DNA of 64,000 nucleotides from an uncultured Roseicyclus sp. Its GTDB lineage: Bacteria > Pseudomonadota > Alphaproteobacteria > Rhodobacterales > Rhodobacteraceae. Under the pieces are notes generated by a model. That model saw only the letters and a program-made list of their open reading frames with translations. It had not been told where the DNA came from and did not search any database. Position 1 is the stretch's first letter, and each line of letters opens with the position of its first letter. This document shows positions 37,585 through 45,822 of the stretch, piece after piece. Both the position numbers and the translations under genes were made by a program. The stretch spans positions 28,815 to 92,814 of the forward strand of contig NZ_CALAHQ010000091.1 in assembly GCF_937892565.1 (NCBI RefSeq), in the 5' to 3' direction.

Positions 37585-38205
37585 TCACGGGTTGAGCCGC
37601 TCGACATGCCAGCCCGCATCGGGCACCGCCCGCTGCCAGCGGAAGCGATCATGCAATCGAAAAGCGCCATCGGCCCAAAACTCGATCTCGACGGGCGCAA
37701 TCCGAAAGCCGCCCCAAAAGGGCGGGCGCGCAGGGTTGGGCCCATGCTGTGCGGTGACGCGCGCGACTTCGGCCACAAGGCTGGCGCGCCCGGCCAGCGG
37801 TTGTGACTGACGCGAGGCCCAGGCGCCCAGACGGCTTTTGAGCGAGCGCGAGGCATAATAGGCATCGGCCTGCGGGCCGTCTTCGCGGGTGACCGTTCCG
37901 CGCACACGGATCTGACGGCGCAGCGTCTTGGAATGCAGCACAAAGGCCACCTTGCCCGAAGCGGTCAATTCGCGTCCCTTGACGCTGTCGTAATTGGTAT
38001 AGAACACGAAAGCACCCTGCCCTGCGCCCTGTGCTTCGATCTCTTTCAACAGCACCATCCGCACATTGGGCAATCCGTCTGCATCCACTGTCGCCAGCGC
38101 GATGGCGTTGGGATCATTGGGTTCGGTGGCTTCGGCCTCGGCCAGCCAGTTCTGAGCGATCACAAAGGGATCATCGCCTGCGAAAATTCCGCCCCGGTCG
38201 CTCAT
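37585..38205 (-). CDS. pdxH: Pyridoxamine 5'-phosphate oxidase
   Basis: PdxH makes pyridoxal 5'-phosphate with FMN. The 206-residue protein shows [58 protein letters not shown] (FMN and substrate contacts), [14 protein letters not shown], and the C-terminal RLHDRFRW with the conserved arginine. It diverges from fabI with about 140 bases between the starts. Confidence 0.95.
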   Translation of the reverse strand: MSDRGGIFAGDDPFVIAQNWLAEAEATEPNDPNAIALATVDADGLPNVRMVLLKEIEAQGAGQGAFVFYTNYDSVKGRELTASGKVAFVLHSKTLRRQIRVRGTVTREDGPQADAYYASRSLKSRLGAWASRQSQPLAGRASLVAEVARVTAQHGPNPARPPFWGGFRIAPVEIEFWADGAFRLHDRFRWQRAVPDAGWHVERLNP

Positions 38206-38348
38206 GATGCCGCGCCTCCATGTCCATGGGCATGTCACTCAAGACCCAGCTAGCGCCCGATGCACCCCTGCGCAAGCCCGCCTCTCTTGAAGAGGTGCCA
38301 GCGATGGCTTACGAGTGCCGCCAACGGCTTGGGATACTGGGGGCAGGT

Positions 38349-39161
38349 ATGGGTTTGATGACGGGCAAGCGCGGCCTCATCATGGGGCTTGCGAATGACA
38401 AATCCATCGCGTGGGGCATCGCCAAGGCGCTGGCCGCCGAAGGCGCAGAGATGGCTTTTTCCTATCAGGGCGATGCGCTGCTCAAGCGGGTGCAGCCCTT
38501 GGCAGAAAGCGTCGGGTCACGTCTGATGATCCCTTGCGATGTGTCTGATGAAGCCTCGATCGACGTGCTGTTTGACCGTCTGGGGGCGGAATGGGGCAGC
38601 CTTGATTTCGTGGTCCACGCGATCGGCTTTTCCGACAAGAACGAGCTGCGCGGCCGCTATGTGGAAACCAGCGCCGCGAATTTCGCCGTCACCATGAACA
38701 TCTCGGTCTATTCCTTTACTGCCGTGTGCCAGCGCGCCGAAAAGATGATGCCCAATGGCGGCAGCCTTCTGACGCTGACCTATTATGGTGCCGAAAAGGT
38801 TATGCCCCATTACAATGTGATGGGTGTGGCCAAGGCCGCGCTGGAGGCATCGGTGATGTATCTGGCCGAAGATCTGGGCCGCGATGGGATCCGCGTGAAC
38901 GCAATCTCGGCGGGCACGATCAAGACGCTGGCGGCCAGTGGCATCGGTGATTTCCGCTACATTCTGAAGTGGAATGAATACAATTCGCCCCTGCGCCGCA
39001 CGGTCACGCAAGACGAGCTCGGGCAGTCGGCCCTCTATCTGTTGTCCGACATGTCAAGCGCGGTGACGGGTGAGATCTTGCATGTCGATGCGGGCTATCA
39101 TGTGATCGGCATGAAGAACCCCGAAGCGCCTGATATGTCTCTCGAAAAGAAGGAAGGCTAG
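38349..39161 (+). CDS. fabI: Enoyl-ACP reductase (NADH), FabI type
   Basis: FabI reduces the enoyl-ACP double bond in fatty acid elongation. The 270-residue short-chain dehydrogenase has GLIMGLANDKSIAWGIAKALAAEGAEMAFSYQ, the split cofactor motif of FabI, with IGFSDKNELRGRY. The active site TYYGAEKVMPHYNVMGVAKAALE carries the Y-x6-K pair. The frame is open 43 codons upstream, but the family N-terminus fits MGLMTGKRGLI at 38349. It is followed after three bases by gpt. Confidence 0.93.
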   Translation: MGLMTGKRGLIMGLANDKSIAWGIAKALAAEGAEMAFSYQGDALLKRVQPLAESVGSRLMIPCDVSDEASIDVLFDRLGAEWGSLDFVVHAIGFSDKNELRGRYVETSAANFAVTMNISVYSFTAVCQRAEKMMPNGGSLLTLTYYGAEKVMPHYNVMGVAKAALEASVMYLAEDLGRDGIRVNAISAGTIKTLAASGIGDFRYILKWNEYNSPLRRTVTQDELGQSALYLLSDMSSAVTGEILHVDAGYHVIGMKNPEAPDMSLEKKEG

Positions 39162-39164
39162 GCC

Positions 39165-39686
39165 ATGATCACGCCGCTGCCGCATGAAAAGGGCTTTCAC
39201 GTCTCTTGGGACCAGCTTCACCGTGATGCGCGCGCCCTCGCATGGCGGTTGGACAAGCGCGGCCCGGGGCAAGATGGCGCATGGCGCGCGGTGGTGGCCA
39301 TCACGCGCGGCGGCATGGCGCCTGCAATGATCGTGGCGCGCGAGCTTGATATCCGTACCGTCGACACGATCAGCGTGAAATCCTACCATGCGGGCGGCGG
39401 CAAGGCCGACACCCAGCGCGAGGCCGAAGTCCTGAAAAGCCCCGATGGGGTGGTGATGGGCGATGGCGAGGGTGTGCTGATCATCGACGATCTTGTCGAC
39501 ACTGGCAAAACACTCGAACTCGTGCGTCAGTTGTACCCAAAGGCCCATTTCGCCACGATCTACGCCAAGCCCAAGGGCGAGCCGATGGTCGACACCTTCA
39601 TCACCGGGGTGAGCCAAGACACATGGATCTTTTTCCCATGGGACATGGCGCTGCAATATGTCGAACCCTATCGCGGCAAGGACTGA
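39165..39686 (+). CDS. gpt: Xanthine phosphoribosyltransferase
   Basis: This 173-residue enzyme transfers phosphoribose to xanthine or guanine in purine salvage. It has [24 protein letters not shown] and the PRPP-binding loop [18 protein letters not shown], characteristic of Gpt. [13 protein letters not shown] closes the C-terminus. It is probably cotranscribed with fabI. The gene ends 10 bases before the second pair of CGTACG palindromes and converges with aroB. Confidence 0.93.
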   Translation: MITPLPHEKGFHVSWDQLHRDARALAWRLDKRGPGQDGAWRAVVAITRGGMAPAMIVARELDIRTVDTISVKSYHAGGGKADTQREAEVLKSPDGVVMGDGEGVLIIDDLVDTGKTLELVRQLYPKAHFATIYAKPKGEPMVDTFITGVSQDTWIFFPWDMALQYVEPYRGKD

Positions 39687-39696
39687 GGGTCGGCCC

Positions 39697-39718
39697 CGAA
39701 AATTCGTACGAATTTTCG
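39697..39718. repeat. Perfect 22-bp palindrome, CGTACG core (site 2, left)
   Basis: This is fully self-complementary with centre TTCGTACGAA and arm CGAAAATT. It has the same length as the left palindrome of site 1, but the A/T block in the arm is rearranged (AATT here, TTTT there). It lies 10 bases after the gpt stop. Confidence 0.9.
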
Positions 39719-39723
39719 CATCT

Positions 39724-39747
39724 GCGACTTTTCGTACGAAAAGTCGC
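39724..39747. repeat. Perfect 24-bp palindrome, CGTACG core (site 2, right)
   Basis: This is fully self-complementary with arm GCGACTTTT around CGTACG. It abuts the aroB stop codon, sharing one base with it. With its neighbour it occupies nearly the whole 60-base gap between convergent gpt and aroB, where a bidirectional terminator would be expected. Confidence 0.9.
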
Positions 39748-40859
39748 TACCCGCGCCCAAGCGCATCCGCAAGCAACCCGCGCACCGCATCGCCGGGGAC
39801 ATCCGTGGCCACAAACGCCTGACCGATGCCCCGCGCCAGGATAAAGCGCAGCTTGCCATCCACCACCTTCTTGTCTTGGGCCATCAACGCCAACAACTCG
39901 GTGATATCTGGCAATTCTCCTGCGATATCAGACAGATCGCGCATCATCTTCATCTGTGTCAGATGGGCGCGCACCCGGCTGGGGTCTTCTTGCGCACACA
40001 GACCCAGCCGCGCTGACAGCTCAAACGCCAGCGCACAGCCGATCGCGACGCCTTCACCATGCAGCAGACGATCGGAAAACCCTGTCGCGGCCTCCAGCGC
40101 ATGGCAAAAGGTATGGCCCAGATTGAGCAATGCGCGATCACCCTGTTCGGTTTCGTCACGCACCACGATATCGGCCTTCATCTGTACCGAGCGGCGCACC
40201 GCCTCGGCCCGCGCTGTCTTGTCGCCCTGAGCCAGCGCCGGGCCATGCCGCTCCAGCCAATCGAAAAACTGGGCATCCCCCAACAGCCCGTATTTCACCA
40301 CCTCGCCATAGCCTGCCAGAAAGTCACGCGGCGGCAAGCTGTCGAGGACATCGATATCGGCCAGAACCAGGCTTGGCTGATGAAAGGCGCCCACAAGGTT
40401 CTTGCCCTGCGCGGTGTTGATGCCGGTCTTGCCGCCCACCGAGCTGTCCACTTGCGCCAAAAGCGATGTCGGAAGCTGCACGAAGCGCACGCCTCGCCGC
40501 AAGATGGCAGCGGCAAAGCCCACAAGATCGCCGATCACCCCGCCACCAAGCGCCAGCACCACATCGCGGCGTTCGACCTTTTCGGCCAAAAGCCATTCGA
40601 CGACCTCGATCAGATGCGGCCAGCTTTTGGTGCCCTCACCCGGTGCCAGGATCAGCGCCCGGCTGGTAATGCCCGCGGCCGTCAACCCGGCCTCGAGTGT
40701 GGCCAGATGCAGGGCCGCCACCCGCGCTTCGGTCACGATCCAGACCTTGGGGCGGCGCAACAGCCCCGCAATCTCGGCCCCGGACCTTGCCAACAGTCCC
40801 GGCGCGATGCGCACATCATAGGCCCGCTCGCCCAAGGCAACATGCACGGTCTGTGTCAT
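39747..40859 (-). CDS. aroB: 3-dehydroquinate synthase
   Basis: AroB cyclises DAHP in the shikimate pathway. The 370-residue NAD-dependent enzyme has VLALGGGVIGDLVGFAAAILRRGVRFVQLPTSLLAQVDSSVGGKTGIN (NAD and metal region) and LNLGHTFCHALEAATG with zinc-ligand histidines. The ATG overlaps the aroK stop as ATGA. The stop abuts the twin palindromes. Confidence 0.96.
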   Translation of the reverse strand: MTQTVHVALGERAYDVRIAPGLLARSGAEIAGLLRRPKVWIVTEARVAALHLATLEAGLTAAGITSRALILAPGEGTKSWPHLIEVVEWLLAEKVERRDVVLALGGGVIGDLVGFAAAILRRGVRFVQLPTSLLAQVDSSVGGKTGINTAQGKNLVGAFHQPSLVLADIDVLDSLPPRDFLAGYGEVVKYGLLGDAQFFDWLERHGPALAQGDKTARAEAVRRSVQMKADIVVRDETEQGDRALLNLGHTFCHALEAATGFSDRLLHGEGVAIGCALAFELSARLGLCAQEDPSRVRAHLTQMKMMRDLSDIAGELPDITELLALMAQDKKVVDGKLRFILARGIGQAFVATDVPGDAVRGLLADALGRG

Positions 40860-41437
40860 GGCTCATATCCTTCTACCGCGCCCGCCCGCGCCAGTTCCGC
40901 CAGAACCTGCACCATCGTGGTCTCGATCGTCCAATCCGGGGCGACAGTCACACAATAGGGCGCCAGCGCATAGACCGGCTCGCGTTGAGCATAAAGATCG
41001 GCCAGCGTCGCGCGGGGGTTGGCCGTGCGCAACAAGGGACGGGTGGATTTGTGCTTTACCCTGCTCCAGAGCAGATCCAGATCGACCTTGAGCCAAACCA
41101 CCACCGCGCGCGCGGCCAGAAGGTCGCGATTGGCCGCCGACATCCATGCCCCGCCCCCGGTCGACAAGACGCAAGGCGGCCCCTCGAGCAGCCGCTCGAT
41201 CACCGCGCTTTCCTTTTCCCGAAAGAAAGGCTCGCCATAGCGTTCGAAGATTTCCGCGATCGTGAGCCGCGCGGAGGCCACGATCTCGGCGTCCGAGTCG
41301 CGCATCTCCACGCCCAGGCGTTGCGCCAAGACCTTGCCGACGGCGGTCTTTCCCGCGCCCATCATGCCCACAAGCACAACGCTGCGCACCAGTCGCAGGT
41401 CGCGGTCCTCAGGCAAATGTGGCGGTGTTTCGACCAT
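40856..41437 (-). CDS. aroK: Shikimate kinase
   Basis: AroK phosphorylates shikimate. The 193-residue protein has the P-loop LVGMMGAGKTAVGK, the shikimate-binding aspartate in DSDAEIV, RYGEPFFREKE, and the second binding motif STGGGAWM. The ATG at 41437 follows a weak ribosome binding site; an upstream TTG is possible but unsupported. The aroK-aroB pair is translationally coupled. Confidence 0.94.
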   Translation of the reverse strand: MVETPPHLPEDRDLRLVRSVVLVGMMGAGKTAVGKVLAQRLGVEMRDSDAEIVASARLTIAEIFERYGEPFFREKESAVIERLLEGPPCVLSTGGGAWMSAANRDLLAARAVVVWLKVDLDLLWSRVKHKSTRPLLRTANPRATLADLYAQREPVYALAPYCVTVAPDWTIETTMVQVLAELARAGAVEGYEP

Positions 41438-41577
41438 GATTCCGAAAAAAATCTTCTCTGACTGGCGCAATTGTGTCGAGCATGGCTTATAGTCATTTCA
41501 CAACGGCGGCAAACGCCGATCCACATGCCGATGCCAGATCGGTTGCGGGCCACTAAAAAACGTTGAGGCGCAAGACC

Positions 41578-41712
41578 ATGAGGCGTTTGATCGGCTTTGT
41601 CGTTCTGCTTGTCCTGATCGCTCTGGTGGGGCTGATCGGGTATTCCTATTCCGGCTATCTGGTTCCCGAGCAGACCAGCATCACCCTCCCGGTGGATCTC
41701 GATGTCGACTAA
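41578..41712 (+). CDS. 44-residue single-span membrane protein
   Basis: This short gene starts at an ATG behind GAGGCGCAAG and encodes MRRLIGFVVLLVLIALVGLIG, one strong membrane span after a positively charged N-terminus. An acidic extracytoplasmic tail ends in LDVD. Its last 11 bases overlap the start of the following gene in another frame (GATGTCGACTAA contains the next ATG), which implies translational coupling. I know of no function. The conserved-looking arrangement with the next gene and xerD supports that it is real. Confidence 0.65.
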   Translation: MRRLIGFVVLLVLIALVGLIGYSYSGYLVPEQTSITLPVDLDVD

Positions 41713-43249
41713 GCAGGCAGCCCTTGCCGTTCTGGTGACATTGGCGATCATGCCCGGGGGGGTGGCGGCGCAGGCACCCGGCGCCCCATCACCTGCCATG
41801 GTCGAAATGCCGGCAGTCGCGGCGCCTGACTGGCTGTCGGACACGGTCACCAGACCCCATGGCAATATCGCAACATCGGCCGTGCCGCCGGTGGTGACAG
41901 TAACGCCGCTCGGCGCTGTCACGCTGGAGGCGGTGGGGCTGTTGCCCGCGACGATCACGGGCTTGCCGCGTGGCTTGTGGGGAAGATCGGAGCCCGAAAC
42001 GCTGGCCCGGCTGCTGTTGGCCCAGCCTGTGCAAGGCTTGCCTGCGATCCAGCGCTTTACCGAAACCATGGCCTTGGCCGAACTGGATCCGCCCACAGCG
42101 CTGGCCCCCCGGGAGCCCGTGTTGTTTCTGGCGCGCATCGACATGCTTTTGGCGCGCGGGGCGCTGGATCCGGCGCAGGCGTTGATCGAACGCGCCGGGC
42201 CCACCAACCCCGATGTGTTTCGGCGCTGGTTTGATGTGTCGCTTTTGACGGGCCATGCCGACCGTGCCTGTCAAGCGATGGGGGCCAATCCGGACATTGC
42301 CCCCACGCTTCCCGCCCGCATCTTGTGCCTTGCGCGGACGGGCGATTGGGGGGCTGCGGCGCTGATGCTGGACACCGGCAGCGCGCTTGGGCGCATCACA
42401 GACGCCGAAGCCGATCTGATCGCGCGGTTTCTCGACCCCGAATTGTTCGAAGGCGAGCCGCCCCTGCCCCCTGATCCCGCCCTGACACCTTTGGCTTTTC
42501 AAATGCGCGCGGCCATCGGCGAGCGTCCGGCCACCACCGCCTTGCCGCTGGCTTTTGCCCATGCCGATCTGTCGGATCTGGCGGGCTGGCATGCCCAGCT
42601 GGACGCGGCCGAGCGTCTGACGCGGTCGGGGGCGATTTCGGCCGGGCAATGGCTGGCGATCTACACCGCCCGCGTGCCGGCGGCATCGGGTGGGGTCTGG
42701 GACCGGGTGGGCGCGCTGCAACGGCTTGATGCGGCGATCCTTGCGGGCGATCCGGTTCAGGCGGGTGAGCGTCTTGCCCCCGCCTATGCCGCGATGCAGG
42801 AGGCCGGTCTGGAAATCGCCTTTGCCGAGATTTATGCCGAGCGGCTGCTGCGCTTGCCACTGACCGGGGAAACCGGACTTTTGGCGCGGCGCGTGGGATT
42901 GTTGTCGCCGCTTTATGAAACCGTGGCACAGGCGGCTGTTGCACAAACACCTGACGAAGCCTTTGCCTTTGCCATCGCGCGCGGCCAGACCGCGCTTCCC
43001 CCACCCGGCGCTGATCTGACGCGCAGCGCGGTGGCGGCTGCATTCGCCGACCCGGCACCTGCGCACAGCTATGCCTGGTTTGTCCAAAGCGATCGGATGG
43101 GCGAGGCCTTGTTGCGCGCGGCGCTGATCTTGTCGGATCCCGGACATGACCCCGGCGACATCACCGATGCGCTGGCGCTTTTGCGACAGGTGGGGCTTGA
43201 GGATCTGGCCCGCCGCACAGCCTTGCAGTTGCTGATCTTGCGGGGGTAG
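41702..43249 (+). CDS. Exported helical-repeat protein of unknown function
   Basis: This 515-residue protein begins with a signal peptide (MSTKQAALAVLVTLAIMPGGVAAQAPG). An alanine- and proline-rich segment precedes a long, all-helical, alanine/leucine-rich region (residues 90-515) reminiscent of TPR- or Sel1-like solenoids. Examples are EPVLFLARIDMLLARGALDPAQALIERAG and RILCLARTGDWGAAALMLDTG. No catalytic motif is evident. It starts inside the 44-codon gene and ends four bases before xerD, so all three form one unit. It is probably periplasmic; its role is unknown. Confidence 0.75.
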   Translation: MSTKQAALAVLVTLAIMPGGVAAQAPGAPSPAMVEMPAVAAPDWLSDTVTRPHGNIATSAVPPVVTVTPLGAVTLEAVGLLPATITGLPRGLWGRSEPETLARLLLAQPVQGLPAIQRFTETMALAELDPPTALAPREPVLFLARIDMLLARGALDPAQALIERAGPTNPDVFRRWFDVSLLTGHADRACQAMGANPDIAPTLPARILCLARTGDWGAAALMLDTGSALGRITDAEADLIARFLDPELFEGEPPLPPDPALTPLAFQMRAAIGERPATTALPLAFAHADLSDLAGWHAQLDAAERLTRSGAISAGQWLAIYTARVPAASGGVWDRVGALQRLDAAILAGDPVQAGERLAPAYAAMQEAGLEIAFAEIYAERLLRLPLTGETGLLARRVGLLSPLYETVAQAAVAQTPDEAFAFAIARGQTALPPPGADLTRSAVAAAFADPAPAHSYAWFVQSDRMGEALLRAALILSDPGHDPGDITDALALLRQVGLEDLARRTALQLLILRG

Positions 43250-43253
43250 GGCA

Positions 43254-44189
43254 ATGGCTGGATCCGATCCGCGCCGGATTTCCGCCTTTCTTGAGGCGCA
43301 GGTCGCCGAACTGGGGGCCGCGCGCAATACGGTGTTGGCCTATGGGCGCGATCTGAGCGACGCCAGCGCAGGGCTTGCACGGCGGGGCTTGTGCCTTGTC
43401 ACCGCCGAACGGGCGGCGCTTGAGCGCTATCTGGCGGAACTGGACGCTCTGGGCCTGAGCCCGGCCACCCGTGCGCGCCGCCTGTCCGCGCTCAAGCAAT
43501 TCTACCGCTTTGCCCATGACGAAGGCTGGCGCAGCGACAATCCGGTACTACAGATCAAGGGCCCGACGCGCGCGCGCCCCCTGCCCGGCACCCTGAGCAT
43601 GGCCGAGGTCGACGCGCTGCTGGCTGCGGCCCAAACCCATGGCAAGACCCCGGCCGAGCAGGCGCGCAACAGCTGTCTGATGCAGATCCTTTATGCCTGT
43701 GGCTTGCGGGTGAGCGAACTGGTCGCGCTGCCCGTGGCAGCCGTGCGCGGCAATCCACAGCTTGTGATGGTGCGCGGCAAAGGGTCGAGGGAACGCATGG
43801 TGCCGCTATCCCCACCCGCCCGCGCGGCGATCACCACATGGCTTGCCCATCGCGATGCCGCCGAGCAGGCAATGAAAGCAAAACAGGGGGCGAAACCCTC
43901 ACCTTTTCTGTTCCCCTCACGCGGGCAGGCGGGACATCTGACGCGCATCCGGTTTTTCACCCTGATCAAGGAAATGGCGATCATCGCGGGGCTGGATCCG
44001 GACCGCGTTACCCCCCACACGCTGCGCCATGCCTTTGCCACGCATTTGTTGCACAATGGCGCCGACCTGCGCACGATCCAGATGCTGCTGGGCCATGCCG
44101 ACATCGCCACGACCGAGATCTACACCCATATCCTCGATGATCGGTTGAAACGGCTGGTGCTCGACCACCACCCGCTGGCCAATGGTTAA
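43254..44189 (+). CDS. xerD: Tyrosine recombinase XerD
   Basis: This 311-residue site-specific recombinase resolves chromosome dimers at dif together with XerC. The N-terminal SAM-like core-binding domain (residues 5-100) contains NTVLAYGRDLSDASAGL. The catalytic domain carries the arginine in YACGLRVSEL, the lysine in GKGSRERMVPL, HTLRHAFATHLL (H-x-x-R), and LGHADIATTEIYTH (histidine and nucleophilic tyrosine). XerD is favoured over XerC by overall similarity, not by proof. No integrase-associated element or att site is nearby. Confidence 0.88.
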   Translation: MAGSDPRRISAFLEAQVAELGAARNTVLAYGRDLSDASAGLARRGLCLVTAERAALERYLAELDALGLSPATRARRLSALKQFYRFAHDEGWRSDNPVLQIKGPTRARPLPGTLSMAEVDALLAAAQTHGKTPAEQARNSCLMQILYACGLRVSELVALPVAAVRGNPQLVMVRGKGSRERMVPLSPPARAAITTWLAHRDAAEQAMKAKQGAKPSPFLFPSRGQAGHLTRIRFFTLIKEMAIIAGLDPDRVTPHTLRHAFATHLLHNGADLRTIQMLLGHADIATTEIYTHILDDRLKRLVLDHHPLANG

Positions 44190-44380
44190 GGGCAAAGCGG
44201 GGCGGCACCGCTTGGGCTTGGGCGTGTCCGTCATGCCCTTGCGCGCTGGGGCAACCGGGTCTTGCGAAAGCCAAAGCCCCACGGATGCGGCCCGCCTTGT
44301 CAGCGCCCGCTGTGCAATATCGGCGATCAAGCCGGGCGGACCATCTTGATGCCGCCCCCGCAAGGCTTCATAAGCGCGCC

Positions 44381-45712
44381 ATGGAAACCGCGTCGCTTGC
44401 CCAGAATGTGTCCGCACTGGCTGATCCTGCAACATGGATCACAGCCGGGGTGATTGTGCTGCTGCTTTTGTGTTCTGCCTTTTTCTCGGGGTCGGAAACG
44501 GCGCTGACGGCGGCCTCGCGCGGCAAGCTGCGCTCGATGGCGGATCGGGATGAAACCGGCGGCGTCGGCGCCGAAAAGGCTCTGTCGCTGAAAGAAGACA
44601 GCGAGCGGCTGATTGGCGGCATCCTTTTGGGCAACAATCTGGTCAACATTCTGGCCACATCGCTGGCCACCGCGCTTTTGACCACGCTCTTTGGCGAAGG
44701 CGGTGTTGCTCTGGCCACCCTGGCGATGACGGCGCTGGTGTTGATCTTTGCCGAGGTGCTGCCGAAAACCTATGCGATCAACGACCCCGAACGCACGGCT
44801 TCACGAATCGCGCGGCCCATCGGGCTGGTCATCGCGGTGATGGCGCCCGTGGTGTCGGTGGTGCGGCTTGTGGTGCGCGGCGTCTTGCGCGTGTTTGGCG
44901 TGCGCATCGACGCCAGCGCCAACATGCTGTCGGTCCACGAGGAAATCATGGGGGCCCTGTCGCTGGGCCATTCCGAGGGCCGGGTGGAAAAGGAACAGCG
45001 CGACCGGCTTTTGGGCGCGCTTGATCTGCATGAACGCACGGTCGAGGAAATCATGCTTCACCGGTCGGGCATCGAGATGATCAACGCCGAAGCCGATCCC
45101 GAAGACATCCTGAGCCAGGCCCTGCAATCGCCCCATACGCGGCTTCCGGTCTATCGCGGCGAACACGAAAACATCATCGGCGTCGTTCATGCCAAGGATC
45201 TGTTGCGCGCGGTCAACCGGCTGACGCGCGGCGAGGATGCGCCCGGCATCAAGGGCTTTCGCATCACCGATGTGGCCGTCAAACCCTATTTCATTCCCGA
45301 AACCACGACGCTGGATGATCAGCTCAAGCAATTTCTCAAGCGGCATACGCATTTCGCGCTGGTCGTTGATGAATATGGTGCGCTGCGGGGCCTGATCACG
45401 CTCGAGGATATCCTTGAGGAAATCGTGGGCGAGATCACCGATGAATTCGACATTCCCGATGCGCCGATGCTGGCGCCGGGGCCGGATGGCAATTTCGTGA
45501 TCGATGGTGCCATGACGATCCGCGATTTCAACCGCGCAACCGAATTTCAGCTTCCCGACGAAGAAGCCAACACCGTGGCGGGTCTGGTCATCCACGAGGC
45601 ACAGACCATTCCGGTGGTCGGCCAATGCTTCAGCTTTCACGGCTTTCGCTTCGAAGTGGCCGAGCGCGACCGCAACCGGCTGACGCGGCTCAAGGTGCGC
45701 AAGCTCGGCTAA
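44381..45712 (+). CDS. CNNM/CBS-domain membrane protein (HlyC/CorC family)
   Basis: This 443-residue protein has an N-terminal DUF21/CNNM membrane domain (residues 15-200: AFFSGSETALTAASRGKL, ILLGNNLVNILATSLATALL, FAEVLPKTYAI). A CBS pair follows (about 215-345: MLHRSGIEMINAEADPEDIL, TRLPVYRGEHENIIGVVHAKDLL, DEYGALRGLITLEDILEEIVGEI), then a C-terminal CorC/HlyC domain (about 360-440). Members are implicated in magnesium or cobalt efflux. The start METASLAQ at 44381 is chosen because the upstream extension is not membrane-like. The 190-base gap after xerD holds nothing I can identify. Confidence 0.9.
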   Translation: METASLAQNVSALADPATWITAGVIVLLLLCSAFFSGSETALTAASRGKLRSMADRDETGGVGAEKALSLKEDSERLIGGILLGNNLVNILATSLATALLTTLFGEGGVALATLAMTALVLIFAEVLPKTYAINDPERTASRIARPIGLVIAVMAPVVSVVRLVVRGVLRVFGVRIDASANMLSVHEEIMGALSLGHSEGRVEKEQRDRLLGALDLHERTVEEIMLHRSGIEMINAEADPEDILSQALQSPHTRLPVYRGEHENIIGVVHAKDLLRAVNRLTRGEDAPGIKGFRITDVAVKPYFIPETTTLDDQLKQFLKRHTHFALVVDEYGALRGLITLEDILEEIVGEITDEFDIPDAPMLAPGPDGNFVIDGAMTIRDFNRATEFQLPDEEANTVAGLVIHEAQTIPVVGQCFSFHGFRFEVAERDRNRLTRLKVRKLG

Positions 45713-45822
45713 ACCGCATGCCCCACCGTCTTGGGTGCGGGCGGGCCAGTTTTTGTCGTTTTCTGACATGCCACACCCCCCCGCCCTGCCTTTGATGCGC
45801 CACAGAGCTATCGGAGGAAGCC

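Noticed and set aside
43254..44189. Integrase of a mobile element
   Set aside because: The tyrosine recombinase is a XerD-type housekeeping enzyme by size and sequence; no att repeats, tRNA target or cargo genes are nearby.
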